A stretch of 64,000 nucleotides of DNA, from contig NZ_JAENGP010000004.1 of NCBI RefSeq assembly GCF_016595155.1, positions 180,622 through 244,621 of the forward strand, in the 5' to 3' direction. The position numbers were made by a program, and so were the translations under genes. The notes under the pieces are model-generated. The model searched no databases. It saw nothing but the letters and a program-made list of their open reading frames with translations, and was not told the origin of the DNA. This document shows, one piece after another, positions 36,335 through 44,392 of the stretch (position 1 is the stretch's first letter; each line of letters opens with the position of its first letter). This DNA comes from Advenella mandrilli (GTDB taxonomy: Bacteria > Pseudomonadota > Gammaproteobacteria > Burkholderiales > Burkholderiaceae_B).

Positions 36335-37579
36335 GTGCAAACAATCCAAGAAGAAGAAACCCAGGAAGAACATTGGAAACGCAACCTGTACGTGTGCGTA
36401 TTCGGTTCATTTACAACGCTCATGGCCATGACGCTGGTGCTGCCATTTCTGCCCATCTACATTGAACAACTGGGAGAAACCGACCCCGAGGCCATTATTC
36501 GCTGGTCGGGTTATGCTTTTAGCGCCACCTTCCTGACCGCCGGCCTGATGGCCCCTGTCTGGGGGAAATTTGCCGACCATTTTGGCCGCAAGCCGATTCT
36601 GATCCGTGCCAGCCTGGGGATGGCCTTTTGCATTGCCTTAATGGGTATGGTGGGCAATGTGCAGGAGCTGTTTGGCCTGCGTCTGTTGATTGGCATTTTA
36701 GGGGGTTATGCCTCGGGCGCCACGATTCTGGTGGCCACCCAAACCCCCAAAGCACATACCGGCTGGGCTGTAGGCACCCATGCTGCCGGCATGTTGGCGG
36801 GAAACCTGCTGGGCCCATTGGTGGGTGGGTTGCTACCTGCTTATATTGGCATTAGAAATACTTTTTTTCTGGCAGCCGGCGTTATCTTCATTGCCTTTCT
36901 GGCAACGGCTTTTTTAATTAAAGAGACCCGTTTCAAACGCAAGGCGGGCGCCAGCCAAACCATGAAAAAAACCGATGGTTTCTGGCAAAACGCCCCCAGT
37001 CGCAACCTGGTACTGTTAATGCTTGGCTGTGCCTCTTTGTTAATGTTTGCCAATTACTCGGTTGAACCCATCATCACCTTGTATATGGCCAACCTTCACA
37101 CCCTGACGGAAAACATTCCGCTGCTGGCGGGCATTGCCATTTCAGTCACTGCCTTTGGCAGCCTGCTGGGATCGGCCAGAATTGGCCGACTGGGAGATCA
37201 GAAAGGTCATCTTTGCGTGCTGGTTGCCTGTTTTTTGTTTACCGCCCTGACCCTGCTTTTACAGGCCTTTGCCTGGGCTGACTGGCAATTTATTGTATTA
37301 CGGTTTTTAATGGGTATTGGTTTAAGCGGCCTGATGCCGGCCATTACTGCCCTGATCCGGCATAACGTATCGGGCCATATTGCCGGCACCGTATTAGGTT
37401 ATTCAACCTCTGCCCAATATCTTGGCATGGTATTGGGCCCACTTGCCGGCGGCATGGTGGCCAACCTGTATGGAATGAATGCCGTGTTTGTCATGACAGC
37501 AGGCATTATGGCAACAGCGGCCTTGCTGATCGCCATCACCAGAAAGCGGCAGCGCAACGCAGCCATACCTTTAATTTAA
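36335..37579 (+). CDS. MFS transporter, MdtG-like drug efflux type
   Basis: A 414-residue, 12-span MFS protein of the DHA1 class. MTLVLPFLPIYIEQLGETDP and GLMAPVWGKFADHFGRKPIL (motif A) resemble MdtG. GTG start, with AAGG 8 bases upstream. It converges with the CorC/CNNM gene: the two stop codons are separated by a single base. The substrate is unknown. Confidence 0.85.
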   Translation: MQTIQEEETQEEHWKRNLYVCVFGSFTTLMAMTLVLPFLPIYIEQLGETDPEAIIRWSGYAFSATFLTAGLMAPVWGKFADHFGRKPILIRASLGMAFCIALMGMVGNVQELFGLRLLIGILGGYASGATILVATQTPKAHTGWAVGTHAAGMLAGNLLGPLVGGLLPAYIGIRNTFFLAAGVIFIAFLATAFLIKETRFKRKAGASQTMKKTDGFWQNAPSRNLVLLMLGCASLLMFANYSVEPIITLYMANLHTLTENIPLLAGIAISVTAFGSLLGSARIGRLGDQKGHLCVLVACFLFTALTLLLQAFAWADWQFIVLRFLMGIGLSGLMPAITALIRHNVSGHIAGTVLGYSTSAQYLGMVLGPLAGGMVANLYGMNAVFVMTAGIMATAALLIAITRKRQRNAAIPLI

Positions 37580-37580
37580 T

Positions 37581-38906
37581 TCAGTCAACCGTTAAGTTTT
37601 GCTTTTCTTCATCATGCCGGGTAACCAGCACCTGGTCTATCCGGTAGTTGTCAATATCCACCACTTCGAACTTGTAGCCTTCATACAAGACGAAGTCGGT
37701 GGGGCGTGGCACTTTACGCAGCTTGTACATGATGAACCCGGCCATGGTTTCGTAATTATTCTCAAAACCCTCAAACTCCTTAATGGTAAGGGCGGCCATC
37801 ACTTCCTCGATGGGGGTCATGCCGTCTACCAGCCAGGAATGGTCATCGCGTTTTACGATCCACTCTTCCTGCAGGGAACCCACCAAATCCCCCATCACGG
37901 TATTCATGACGTCTTGCAGGCTTAGCAGGCCCACCACGAGTGCATATTCATTCACCACCAGGCTAAAGTCTTCTTTGGCCGCCCGAAACTGCTCAAGTGC
38001 CTCGAACAGGGTCAGGGTATCGGGCAGTACCAGCACCTTGCGAACAATGGGTGCGGTTCTAAGCGATAAATCCTTGCCTTGCAAGATACGGGGCAAAATA
38101 TCCTTGGAGTCTACATAACCAATGACATGGTCTAGCGTATCCTGGCATACCGGAAATTTGCCATGCGGAAATTCGGCAATTTTCTGGCGGATGTCTTCTT
38201 CTGTTTCATTCAGGGAAAGATACACAATGCTTTCACGCGGCGTCATGGCCGAAGGCACAATGCGCGAATCCATTTCAAACACGTTGCGAATCATGTATTG
38301 TTCCTGCAGCAAGACCCCACCGCCTTGCGCACCGGCTTCGGCCAGGGCCACAATATCATCGCGGGTAATTTCTTCTTCGCGCACTTGCGGCACCCTCATG
38401 AGACGAAGAATGAGATTGGCCATACTGCTGAACAGCCATACCAGGGGCGCAAACACCAACATGCAAAACTTCATGGGTTTGACCACCGCCATGGCCTGTT
38501 TTTCGGGCTGGGCCATGGCAAGGCGCTTGGGAATCAGGTCTGAAAACATCACAAACGAGGCCGTGACCAGCAAAAAGGACAGCAAAAAAGACAAGGTACC
38601 CAGCATGGGGCCGCTATAAATAACCGAAATAAGATTGGCCACATAAGGCGACAAGGCGCTTTCACCCACAATACCCGCCATAATCGCCACGGCATTTTGC
38701 CCAATCTGGATCACGGTAAAAAAATTGCCGGGGTTTTCCTGCAAGGCCAGTACCTCTTGCGCTTTGGCAATACCGTCGTTGGCTAAAAGGCGAAGTTTGA
38801 TTTTGCGCGAGGCGGCCAGGGAAATTTCCGAAATGGAAAAGAAACCACTGATAATAATCAGCAGCAAAAGAAAAAGCACGTGCGTGAGCAAATCACCAGC
38901 CGACAT
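37581..38906 (-). CDS. CNNM/CorC-type membrane protein (hemolysin-family)
   Basis: Inner-membrane protein with an N-terminal DUF21/CNNM domain of four hydrophobic segments (about residues 5-150; GFFSISEISLAASRKIKLRL), a tandem CBS pair (about 200-330) and a C-terminal CorC_HlyC domain (DGMTPIEEVMAALTI). The family includes PaeA polyamine exporters and Mg/Co-related proteins, and 'hemolysin' is a legacy name. ATG 38906 gives 441 residues; an in-frame ATG at 38948 adds 14. Neither has a clear Shine-Dalgarno sequence. Confidence 0.88.
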   Translation of the reverse strand: MSAGDLLTHVLFLLLLIIISGFFSISEISLAASRKIKLRLLANDGIAKAQEVLALQENPGNFFTVIQIGQNAVAIMAGIVGESALSPYVANLISVIYSGPMLGTLSFLLSFLLVTASFVMFSDLIPKRLAMAQPEKQAMAVVKPMKFCMLVFAPLVWLFSSMANLILRLMRVPQVREEEITRDDIVALAEAGAQGGGVLLQEQYMIRNVFEMDSRIVPSAMTPRESIVYLSLNETEEDIRQKIAEFPHGKFPVCQDTLDHVIGYVDSKDILPRILQGKDLSLRTAPIVRKVLVLPDTLTLFEALEQFRAAKEDFSLVVNEYALVVGLLSLQDVMNTVMGDLVGSLQEEWIVKRDDHSWLVDGMTPIEEVMAALTIKEFEGFENNYETMAGFIMYKLRKVPRPTDFVLYEGYKFEVVDIDNYRIDQVLVTRHDEEKQNLTVD

Positions 38907-38968
38907 AAAAAACCACGAAAGATTTATAACCCTGTGATTTTGTACCATTTGGCAGGAAATGGCAATGA

Positions 38969-39092
38969 ATAACGGCCTATTTCAGGCATGATGTACCCGA
39001 TCACTAGGCCGTTATATGTCCAGCCAGAACTAACCATTGAAAAGATAAAGGGCTGCTGGACACAAACTGTTAACTTTCAATCCTGCTGGACA
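38969..39092. repeat. Nested inverted repeats between CorC and TRIC genes
   Basis: ATAACGGCCTA (38969-38979) pairs perfectly with TAGGCCGTTAT (39005-39015). Beside it TGTCCAGC (39017-39024) is inverted as GCTGGACA at 39055-39062 and again at 39085-39092, with a matching ATTGAAA/TTTCAAT pair inside. The position just beyond the TRIC stop fits a complex terminator, but the repeat also looks like relic mobile DNA. Confidence 0.45.
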
Positions 39093-39098
39093 GTCCGG

Positions 39099-39716
39099 TT
39101 AGCTCCAGCGCCCTGGCGCATAGGTAAACACCGGCAAAGTCCAGCGCCAGCGAATGGCCGCCAGGCGCAATGTAAGGCCAAAACCGAATGAAGCCAGTAA
39201 ATTGATGTCATGGCTAACCCCCCAGTGCCGCAGGCATAAATACAAAATGGCAACCAGCAGTGAAACACTGGCATACAGTTCTTTTCGCAGTACCATGGGG
39301 GTGCGGTTACATAACAAATCTCGCAATATGCCCCCAAAAATACCGGTGGTAATGCCCGCCATAATAACAACAGTAGTGCTATATTCCAGCTTCAGGGCCA
39401 CATTGCAGCCAATAACGGTAAAGGCAATTAATCCCATTGCGTCAAGCACCAGAAAGATGGAATGCAGGCGATGCATGTAACGGGCAACGACCATGGTAAA
39501 CAGGCCGGCAAGAATCGTGATATGGATATACATGGGGTGCTGGGTCCAGGTAACCGGGTAATTGCCCAGCAACATGTCACGTACCGTGCCGCCGCCCAAA
39601 GCGGTAATGAAGGCCACAAAAGCCACGCCAAACATGTCCATATTGCGCCGGCCTGCGGCAAGCGCTCCCGACATGGCTTCAGCGGTAATGGCAATAATAT
39701 AAATATAGAGAAGCAA
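39099..39716 (-). CDS. Trimeric intracellular cation (TRIC) channel family protein, YicG-like
   Basis: A 205-residue protein with two repeats of three membrane spans (UPF0126/TRIC). The family glycines are visible in ITALGGGTVRDMLLG and ITTGIFGGILRDLLCNRTP. TTG start with AGGA 7 bases upstream. It is preceded by a tandem glycine riboswitch, and in other bacteria this family is a known member of the glycine regulon, so a role in glycine transport is likely. Confidence 0.9.
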   Translation of the reverse strand: MLLYIYIIAITAEAMSGALAAGRRNMDMFGVAFVAFITALGGGTVRDMLLGNYPVTWTQHPMYIHITILAGLFTMVVARYMHRLHSIFLVLDAMGLIAFTVIGCNVALKLEYSTTVVIMAGITTGIFGGILRDLLCNRTPMVLRKELYASVSLLVAILYLCLRHWGVSHDINLLASFGFGLTLRLAAIRWRWTLPVFTYAPGRWS

Positions 39717-39740
39717 TTTTGAATCCTGGTTGTTTTATGC

Positions 39741-39977
39741 TGCCTCTCCCCCTGTCCTTTTACCTGAGAGTTTACGCAGTGATACAAACTGCTTGCCCCT
39801 TCGGTGGGTTGCCCGGCAACCGCTCTCCAGCTGGCGTGACGGCTGCGCACTATCCTGGTTAAGGAACAGCCGCTTCCGAATACGATTCGCAGTAATGATG
39901 CCTGAGCGATTATGGGAGTTTGCGCCTTCGGCGGGAGCCACGCATTATGCCTGCCCCTCTCTCCTGCGAAGCCAGAG
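39741..39977 (-). ncRNA. Tandem glycine riboswitch
   Basis: Read on the minus strand, aptamer 1 (about 39968 to 39885) carries GGAGAG, CGCCGAAGGCGCAAA and GCTCAGGCA, and aptamer 2 (about 39830 to 39743) carries GGAGAG, CACCGAAGGGGCAA, AACTCTCAGGTAAAAGGACA and a closing GGGGGAGAG. These are the conserved glycine-aptamer blocks in order. The 3' end is about 25 bases from the TTG start of the TRIC gene, so it probably acts on transcription elongation or on translation initiation. A longer stem (GCGGCTG with CAGCCG) lies between the two cores. Confidence 0.93.
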
Positions 39978-40045
39978 ATTATACTGCAAGTAAACGATAA
40001 TTGGTGAAGTTGTTGGGGTTTACATTGGCTTGTGTTTCTATGGGT

Positions 40046-40065
40046 GTTCCCACGCGGGAGTGAAC
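40046..40065. repeat. Short palindromic repeat, CACGC(A/G)GGAG core (copy 1)
   Basis: GTTCCCACGCGGGAGTGAAC is an imperfect palindrome. The core CACGCGGGAG recurs as CACGCAGGAG in the hairpin at 42312-42341 on the other side of hipBA. Confidence 0.5.
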
Positions 40066-40128
40066 TGCCCCCAAAAAGTTGGACACTGCGGCCCAGGACT
40101 TGGATTTAGCCGCTGGCCGGGGCAGTTA
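40061..40128. mobile_element. Short IS3-family end remnant
   Basis: The segment starts TGAACTGCCCCCAAAAAGTT then GGACA, which is the typical terminal sequence of IS3-family insertion sequences, and ends GGGGCAGTTA, an inverted copy of the first ten bases. Only about 48 bases lie between, so it is a deleted or MITE-like relic with no transposase. It lies about 40 bases from the hipA stop. Confidence 0.5.
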
Positions 40129-40158
40129 TGAGCGGACCACAGTGATAAAACCGCTCAT
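40128..40158. repeat. Inverted repeat behind hipA
   Basis: ATGAGCGG (40128-40135) and CCGCTCAT (40151-40158) can form an 8-bp stem 10 bases after the hipA stop. There is no T-run on the minus strand, so it is only a possible terminator. Confidence 0.35.
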
Positions 40159-40168
40159 GTGATTATCA

Positions 40169-41563
40169 TTAATGATTACGAATTTCTTTGCTTAACTCTG
40201 CACTGGCTAAATCTTCCAGCTTTCTAAAAGCACCTTTTAAATAATCCATATCCAGCTCGGAAGCGTTTAAATTTTCAAAGTATGGCATCCATTCACGCAT
40301 AAACAACCAAATCGTCTGAATGGCTTTTACGGCTTCTTTACGGCAGCTATAAAAAGCAGGCCAGCGAGACAAAGCATTATCCAGCGTAGCAACTCGGCCA
40401 TACTCTCCAATTTCAAGGTGTAGATAACGTTCCTGGGCTATTACATTCATAGGTAATACATCATATAAAGGACTTAATCGCCATCCTTTGGCTGCCACAT
40501 CGTAAATAAAAGCATGATTCCGCAAATGGTCATCATTATTATTGGCAAAAATATTAAAAACCATTCGCTTGAATATTTCTTTAACATCCCTGGCTACAAA
40601 CGATATTGCGCCATGTGCCCGAATTGCCTGAGAGATGGCATCATATGAGCTTGCTCTTGCTTCATGCTCGCTAAGCCCCATTAATGTCAGGGCAGAACAA
40701 AATGGTATTCGCCCTTCCTCCAGAACAATGTTCGATGATAAATGATCAGGATCCCTATTCCAGCTTTCTTCTCCGGCCTCTAATATGAAACCAGGTTTTG
40801 CCCAATAACGGTCAAAACGTCGAATAAGCAAAACCCGTTTATCACCAACCTCTTGAATTTTAATAGGAGGCACCCGTAAGCCAATGGCCCGAGCCAGCTC
40901 CAATGTGCCACCTTCAAGTACAGCATTACATGCCCTGTCTCCTTTTGAAGGAAATTTAGCTAACCATAAAATCCCATTTTCATCCCTAACGGTTGCTTTT
41001 GGCCTTGCCCCACCTGCAGAACCCAAACCATTGAAGTATTGAAACAAATGCTCGGGCACTGGCTCATTATTTTCTATTTTGTCAGCGACCTCAAGCAATC
41101 TGTTTAACTCAACCTCTTGGTTTAATGGTGTATTTTCAGTATCTTGTAATGTTTTTCGTACATCTAAAGCACCCACCCGATCGCTACCGGCTTCCAGTAA
41201 GTAAGCAATTTCTGGAAGGACGCCTGTTCTTACATTAAGCTTGTTTTCAATAACCCGGCGCCCCCAGGCATCTGGCGCAGCATCACGAATACCCCCAAAT
41301 TCCATCAGATCTGGTAAAACATGTCTTTTTATCCCCCCCGTTTCATTTATTAACGGTAGCGCCCGGGGATCTACTTCAATTGCATTTTTGCGTTCAATAT
41401 ACCTTTTGCCGTAGGTAAATGTGGGCGGTGTGTCAGCATTCAGGTTTTCTAGCATTCCGGCAGGAACGAAGCCATTTGTTTTTCCATTTAATCCGCCAGC
41501 AATATGCGCAAAAACAGCCGCTTCTTTTGGAGGGTGAAAATAAGGGTGACGTTTAGAAGTCAT
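40169..41563 (-). CDS. hipA: HipA-family serine/threonine kinase toxin
   Basis: Type II toxin; HipA kinases phosphorylate targets such as GltX and can cause growth arrest. The 464 residues include the ATP-loop region GLGSAGGARPKATV, a kinase core lysine region ILWLAKFPS, the catalytic loop NIFANNNDDHLRNHAFIYD and the metal-binding LSPLYDVLP. All look intact, so it is probably active. ATG 41563 lies inside the end of hipB; a GTG 9 bases upstream is in frame. Coupled to hipB by overlap. Confidence 0.9.
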   Translation of the reverse strand: MTSKRHPYFHPPKEAAVFAHIAGGLNGKTNGFVPAGMLENLNADTPPTFTYGKRYIERKNAIEVDPRALPLINETGGIKRHVLPDLMEFGGIRDAAPDAWGRRVIENKLNVRTGVLPEIAYLLEAGSDRVGALDVRKTLQDTENTPLNQEVELNRLLEVADKIENNEPVPEHLFQYFNGLGSAGGARPKATVRDENGILWLAKFPSKGDRACNAVLEGGTLELARAIGLRVPPIKIQEVGDKRVLLIRRFDRYWAKPGFILEAGEESWNRDPDHLSSNIVLEEGRIPFCSALTLMGLSEHEARASSYDAISQAIRAHGAISFVARDVKEIFKRMVFNIFANNNDDHLRNHAFIYDVAAKGWRLSPLYDVLPMNVIAQERYLHLEIGEYGRVATLDNALSRWPAFYSCRKEAVKAIQTIWLFMREWMPYFENLNASELDMDYLKGAFRKLEDLASAELSKEIRNH

Positions 41564-41924
41564 ATTTATCACTTGGAGCCGATTGATTGCTTAAAGAAGA
41601 GGGGAGCGCAGTACGAGGCTTATGGACTCGTTGCGGAATATTGTTTGCGTTCATGTTTTTGATTGCTTCAACATTTTCCTGCAGCAAGTCCAAAAGGCTG
41701 GTTTGGGGGGAAATAGCGTCTAAATAACGCAGTATTTGCGTAAGCGTGCGACGTTCGTCTCCGGCTTCTATCAGTACAGCAGTTGAGCGGGATAAACCGG
41801 AGCGGATGGCAGCTTCTTTTTGAGTCATGCCAACCGCCTTGCGTAAAACCTGCAGTTGTTGCCCTAAGCGGGACGCTTCATCAAGCCTTGCTGTAGAGGT
41901 CCGGGGAATTTCGTTATATTTCAT
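41553..41924 (-). CDS. hipB: HipB-like HTH antitoxin
   Basis: A 123-residue XRE-type helix-turn-helix protein (HTH at about residues 22-75: LGQQLQVLRKAVGMTQKEAA, then GLSRSTAVLIEAG), longer than E. coli HipB by a polar C-terminal tail of about 40 residues that probably contacts HipA or is a protease-sensitive degron. It should repress its own promoter. No clear Shine-Dalgarno before the ATG. A perfect 28-bp inverted repeat lies 67 bases upstream. Confidence 0.87.
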   Translation of the reverse strand: MKYNEIPRTSTARLDEASRLGQQLQVLRKAVGMTQKEAAIRSGLSRSTAVLIEAGDERRTLTQILRYLDAISPQTSLLDLLQENVEAIKNMNANNIPQRVHKPRTALPSSLSNQSAPSDKYDF

Positions 41925-41990
41925 GGTGGAATGCCCAAAAGGTGTTTGGGGATTATAAGGTTTTTCTGTTCTTATTATATCAATTGTTTG

Positions 41991-42053
41991 TATAAAAAGA
42001 CTGTAATATCAGTCCTTATATTATTTAAGGACTGATATTACAGTCTTTTTATA
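41991..42053. repeat. Perfect 28-bp inverted repeat with 7-base loop
   Basis: The left arm (41991-42018, starting TATAAAAAGACTGTAA) and right arm (42026-42053, ending CAGTCTTTTTATA) are exact reverse complements around TATTATT. The arms are AT-rich with a central AGTCCTTA/TAAGGACT. It may be an operator of HipB, a terminator with A/T flanks, or a small palindromic mobile element. Confidence 0.9.
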
Positions 42054-42200
42054 TTTTAATGATATGTTTTTTTATTCAAACTCTTCACACCCTGTATACA
42101 TTCTCACGCAGAGCACCACTACCATGCTCCGCACGGGAGCAATCCTAACAAACACCCCTAATCAAGTAAGCTGTTTGTGCCATCGTATCGGGAGTATTTA

Positions 42201-42293
42201 ATGCGAGTACAAGAAAATGTAGATCGTTTTATGATTTCCTCCATCAAAGATGATAATGGCAGAAATCTCTGGTTTTGGCTTGTGCCTTTTTAG
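42201..42293 (+). other. Possible 30-residue reading frame
   Basis: ATG at 42201 with GGGAG upstream opens a frame of 30 residues, beginning MRVQENVDRFMISSIKDD and ending LWFWLVPF. No similarity is recognised. It may be a remnant of a disrupted gene within the repeat-rich segment. Confidence 0.2.
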
Positions 42294-42311
42294 GGTAAGT
42301 TTACGTGGCTA

Positions 42312-42341
42312 CTCATTCTCACGCAGGAGCGTGAGAATGAG
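42312..42341. repeat. Perfect 13-bp hairpin, CACGC(A/G)GGAG core (copy 2)
   Basis: CTCATTCTCACGC pairs exactly with GCGTGAGAATGAG around AGGA. It lies 13 bases beyond the mhpE stop and may act as a transcription end there, though no T-run follows. Thirteen bases of it are repeated at 42099-42111. Confidence 0.75.
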
Positions 42342-42353
42342 ATGGAAAAAAAT

Positions 42354-43373
42354 TTACTTTTCGGCCGCCAGCAAATCCAGCGCAACATCAACAATCATAT
42401 CTTCCTGCCCCCCCACCATTCTACGGCGGCCCAGTTCAACCAAAATATCAACCGTTTTTAACCCATAGCGTTGTGCCGCAGCTTCTGCATGCCGTAAAAA
42501 GCTGGAGTAGACCCCCGCATAACCCAAGGCCAGTGTTTCCCGATCAACACGCACCGGGCGGTCCTGCAAAGGACGAACCAAATCATCTGCCGCGTCCATC
42601 AGCTTGTATAAATCACAGCCATGATTCCATCCCAGGCGATCGGCAGCGGCAATAAAAACTTCCAGTGGTGCATTTCCCGCACCCGCGCCCATGCCGGCTA
42701 AACTGGCATCCACCCGGTCACACCCTTCTTCAACTGCAACAATACTATTGGCAACACCCAAACTAAGATTATGATGGGCATGAATACCCGTTTCAGTGTT
42801 TGGATCCAACGTATCCTTAAAGGCCCGAAACCTGTCCCTGACCCCATCCATACTCAAAGCGCCACCTGAATCCACAACGTAAATACAAGTGGCACCGTAC
42901 GATTCCATCAATTTGGCTTGTTTAGCCAGTTCCCCGGGGCTTGTTAGATGACTCATCATTAAAAAGCCAACGGCATTCATGCCAAGTTCACGGGCATAGG
43001 CAATATGCTGCCTTGAAATATCAGCTTCGGTACAATGTGTCGCTACGCGCACCACCCGCGCACCGGCATCATAGGCAGCACGCAAATCATGTATGGTCCC
43101 TATACCGGGCAAAAGCAAAGTGGCAATTTTTGCATGCTTGGCCGTTTCGGCTGCAGCCGCAATCCATTCAAGATCGGTATGTGCGCCAAAACCATAGTTA
43201 AATGACGATCCTTGCAAACCGTCACCATGTGCAACCTCAATAGAATCTACCCTGGCATCATCAAGCGCCTTAACAATTTGCCTAACCTGCCCTATCGAAT
43301 ATTGGTGACGGATAGCATGATTGCCGTCACGCAAAGTCACGTCAGAAATATAAAGCTTTTTATTATCTTTCAT
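42354..43373 (-). CDS. mhpE: 4-hydroxy-2-oxovalerate aldolase
   Basis: Last step of the pathway: cleaves 4-hydroxy-2-oxopentanoate to pyruvate and acetaldehyde, which is channelled to MhpF. The 339 residues have the HMGL-like start [19 protein letters not shown] with the catalytic Arg-Asp, the metal-binding [13 protein letters not shown], and the DmpG communication domain at the C terminus. AAGGAA precedes the ATG. It is the last gene of the mhp operon. Confidence 0.95.
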   Translation of the reverse strand: MKDNKKLYISDVTLRDGNHAIRHQYSIGQVRQIVKALDDARVDSIEVAHGDGLQGSSFNYGFGAHTDLEWIAAAAETAKHAKIATLLLPGIGTIHDLRAAYDAGARVVRVATHCTEADISRQHIAYARELGMNAVGFLMMSHLTSPGELAKQAKLMESYGATCIYVVDSGGALSMDGVRDRFRAFKDTLDPNTETGIHAHHNLSLGVANSIVAVEEGCDRVDASLAGMGAGAGNAPLEVFIAAADRLGWNHGCDLYKLMDAADDLVRPLQDRPVRVDRETLALGYAGVYSSFLRHAEAAAQRYGLKTVDILVELGRRRMVGGQEDMIVDVALDLLAAEK

Positions 43374-43402
43374 TACTCAGTGTTCCTTTTAAGCGCGTGC
43401 AG

Positions 43403-44356
43403 TCAAATACTGACTTCTGATTGATTAATAATCCGTGCGGCCATCTTTTCGGCAGTTATTAAGGCTGCACTGGTCATAATGTCAAGATTTCCCGCGTAGG
43501 CAGGAAGGTAATGGGCCGCCCCCTCAACCTCCAGGAAAATAGACGTTTTTAAGCCACTCACACGACCAACAGCAGGTATATTTAACGGATGTTTTTCAGA
43601 AATACGTTCAAACTGTACCTTCTGTTTTAAACGATAGCCAGGTACATATTGCTGTACGTCGCCAACCATTTGAGCTATTGATTCCTCTATGGCGTCCTCA
43701 TCGCCCGACTCGCTCAAACAATAAACGGTGTCTCTCATGATAAGCGGTGGCTCAGCCGGATTTAAAACAATAATGGCCTTTCCTTGCTGAGCCCCGCCTA
43801 CCGCCTTAATCGCGGTAGAAGTGGTTTCGGTAAACTCATCAATATTGGCCCGTGTGCCCGGACCGGCGCTTTTACTTGAAATACTGGCAACAATTTCAGC
43901 ATACATGACAGGAACAATACGAGAGACGGCTGCAACCATCGGAATCGTCGCCTGTCCACCACACGTCACCATATTCACATTCAGTGCATCAAGATGTGCC
44001 TGGCCGTTAACCACCGGTACACAATAGGGTCCGATGGCAGCCGGTGTCAAATCAATCATTCTTAATTCCGGCCGCAATTCGCGTAAGAATTTGTCGTTTT
44101 TAAGGTGTGCACCGGCACTGGTCGCGTCAAAAACAATATCAATACTGTCAAACACCGGCAGACGGGACAGCCCCTCCACGCCTTCATGGGTTGTAGCCAC
44201 GCCTAAACGGCCTGCACGGGCAAGACCATCCGATGCGCTGTCAATACCCACCATGGCCCCCATTTCTATATATTTGCCATGACGCAAAATTTTAATCATC
44301 AAATCAGTACCAATATTACCCGAACCGATAATAGCGGCTTTCAGCTTTTTACTCAT
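43403..44356 (-). CDS. mhpF: Acetaldehyde dehydrogenase (acylating)
   Basis: Converts acetaldehyde, NAD and CoA to acetyl-CoA, in complex with MhpE. NAD fold [16 protein letters not shown] at the N terminus and the catalytic Cys in [18 protein letters not shown] 44356 has AGGAG 7 bases upstream (317 residues); the in-frame upstream codons to 44380 lack a ribosome-binding site. Confidence 0.95.
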   Translation of the reverse strand: MSKKLKAAIIGSGNIGTDLMIKILRHGKYIEMGAMVGIDSASDGLARAGRLGVATTHEGVEGLSRLPVFDSIDIVFDATSAGAHLKNDKFLRELRPELRMIDLTPAAIGPYCVPVVNGQAHLDALNVNMVTCGGQATIPMVAAVSRIVPVMYAEIVASISSKSAGPGTRANIDEFTETTSTAIKAVGGAQQGKAIIVLNPAEPPLIMRDTVYCLSESGDEDAIEESIAQMVGDVQQYVPGYRLKQKVQFERISEKHPLNIPAVGRVSGLKTSIFLEVEGAAHYLPAYAGNLDIMTSAALITAEKMAARIINQSEVSI

Positions 44357-44392
44357 CGTGCTTCTCCTTATGCTGCTCATCCATGAAATACA

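Larger units (their letters stand above)
41925..42353. promoter_or_regulatory. hipBA upstream region
   Basis: 429 bases without an established gene. Contents: a TATAAT at about 41952-41957 (minus strand), the 28-bp hairpin at 41991-42053, two copies of CATTCTCACGCAG (42099-42111 and 42314-42326), a TGCTCC/GGAGCA hairpin (42125-42141) and a possible 30-codon frame at 42201. The mixture of repeats looks like the edge of an inserted segment. Confidence 0.4.

Noticed and set aside
39730..39993. Plus- and minus-strand frames of 68-140 codons between TRIC and hipA
   Set aside because: They coincide with the glycine riboswitch, whose conserved blocks explain the sequence better than coding does.
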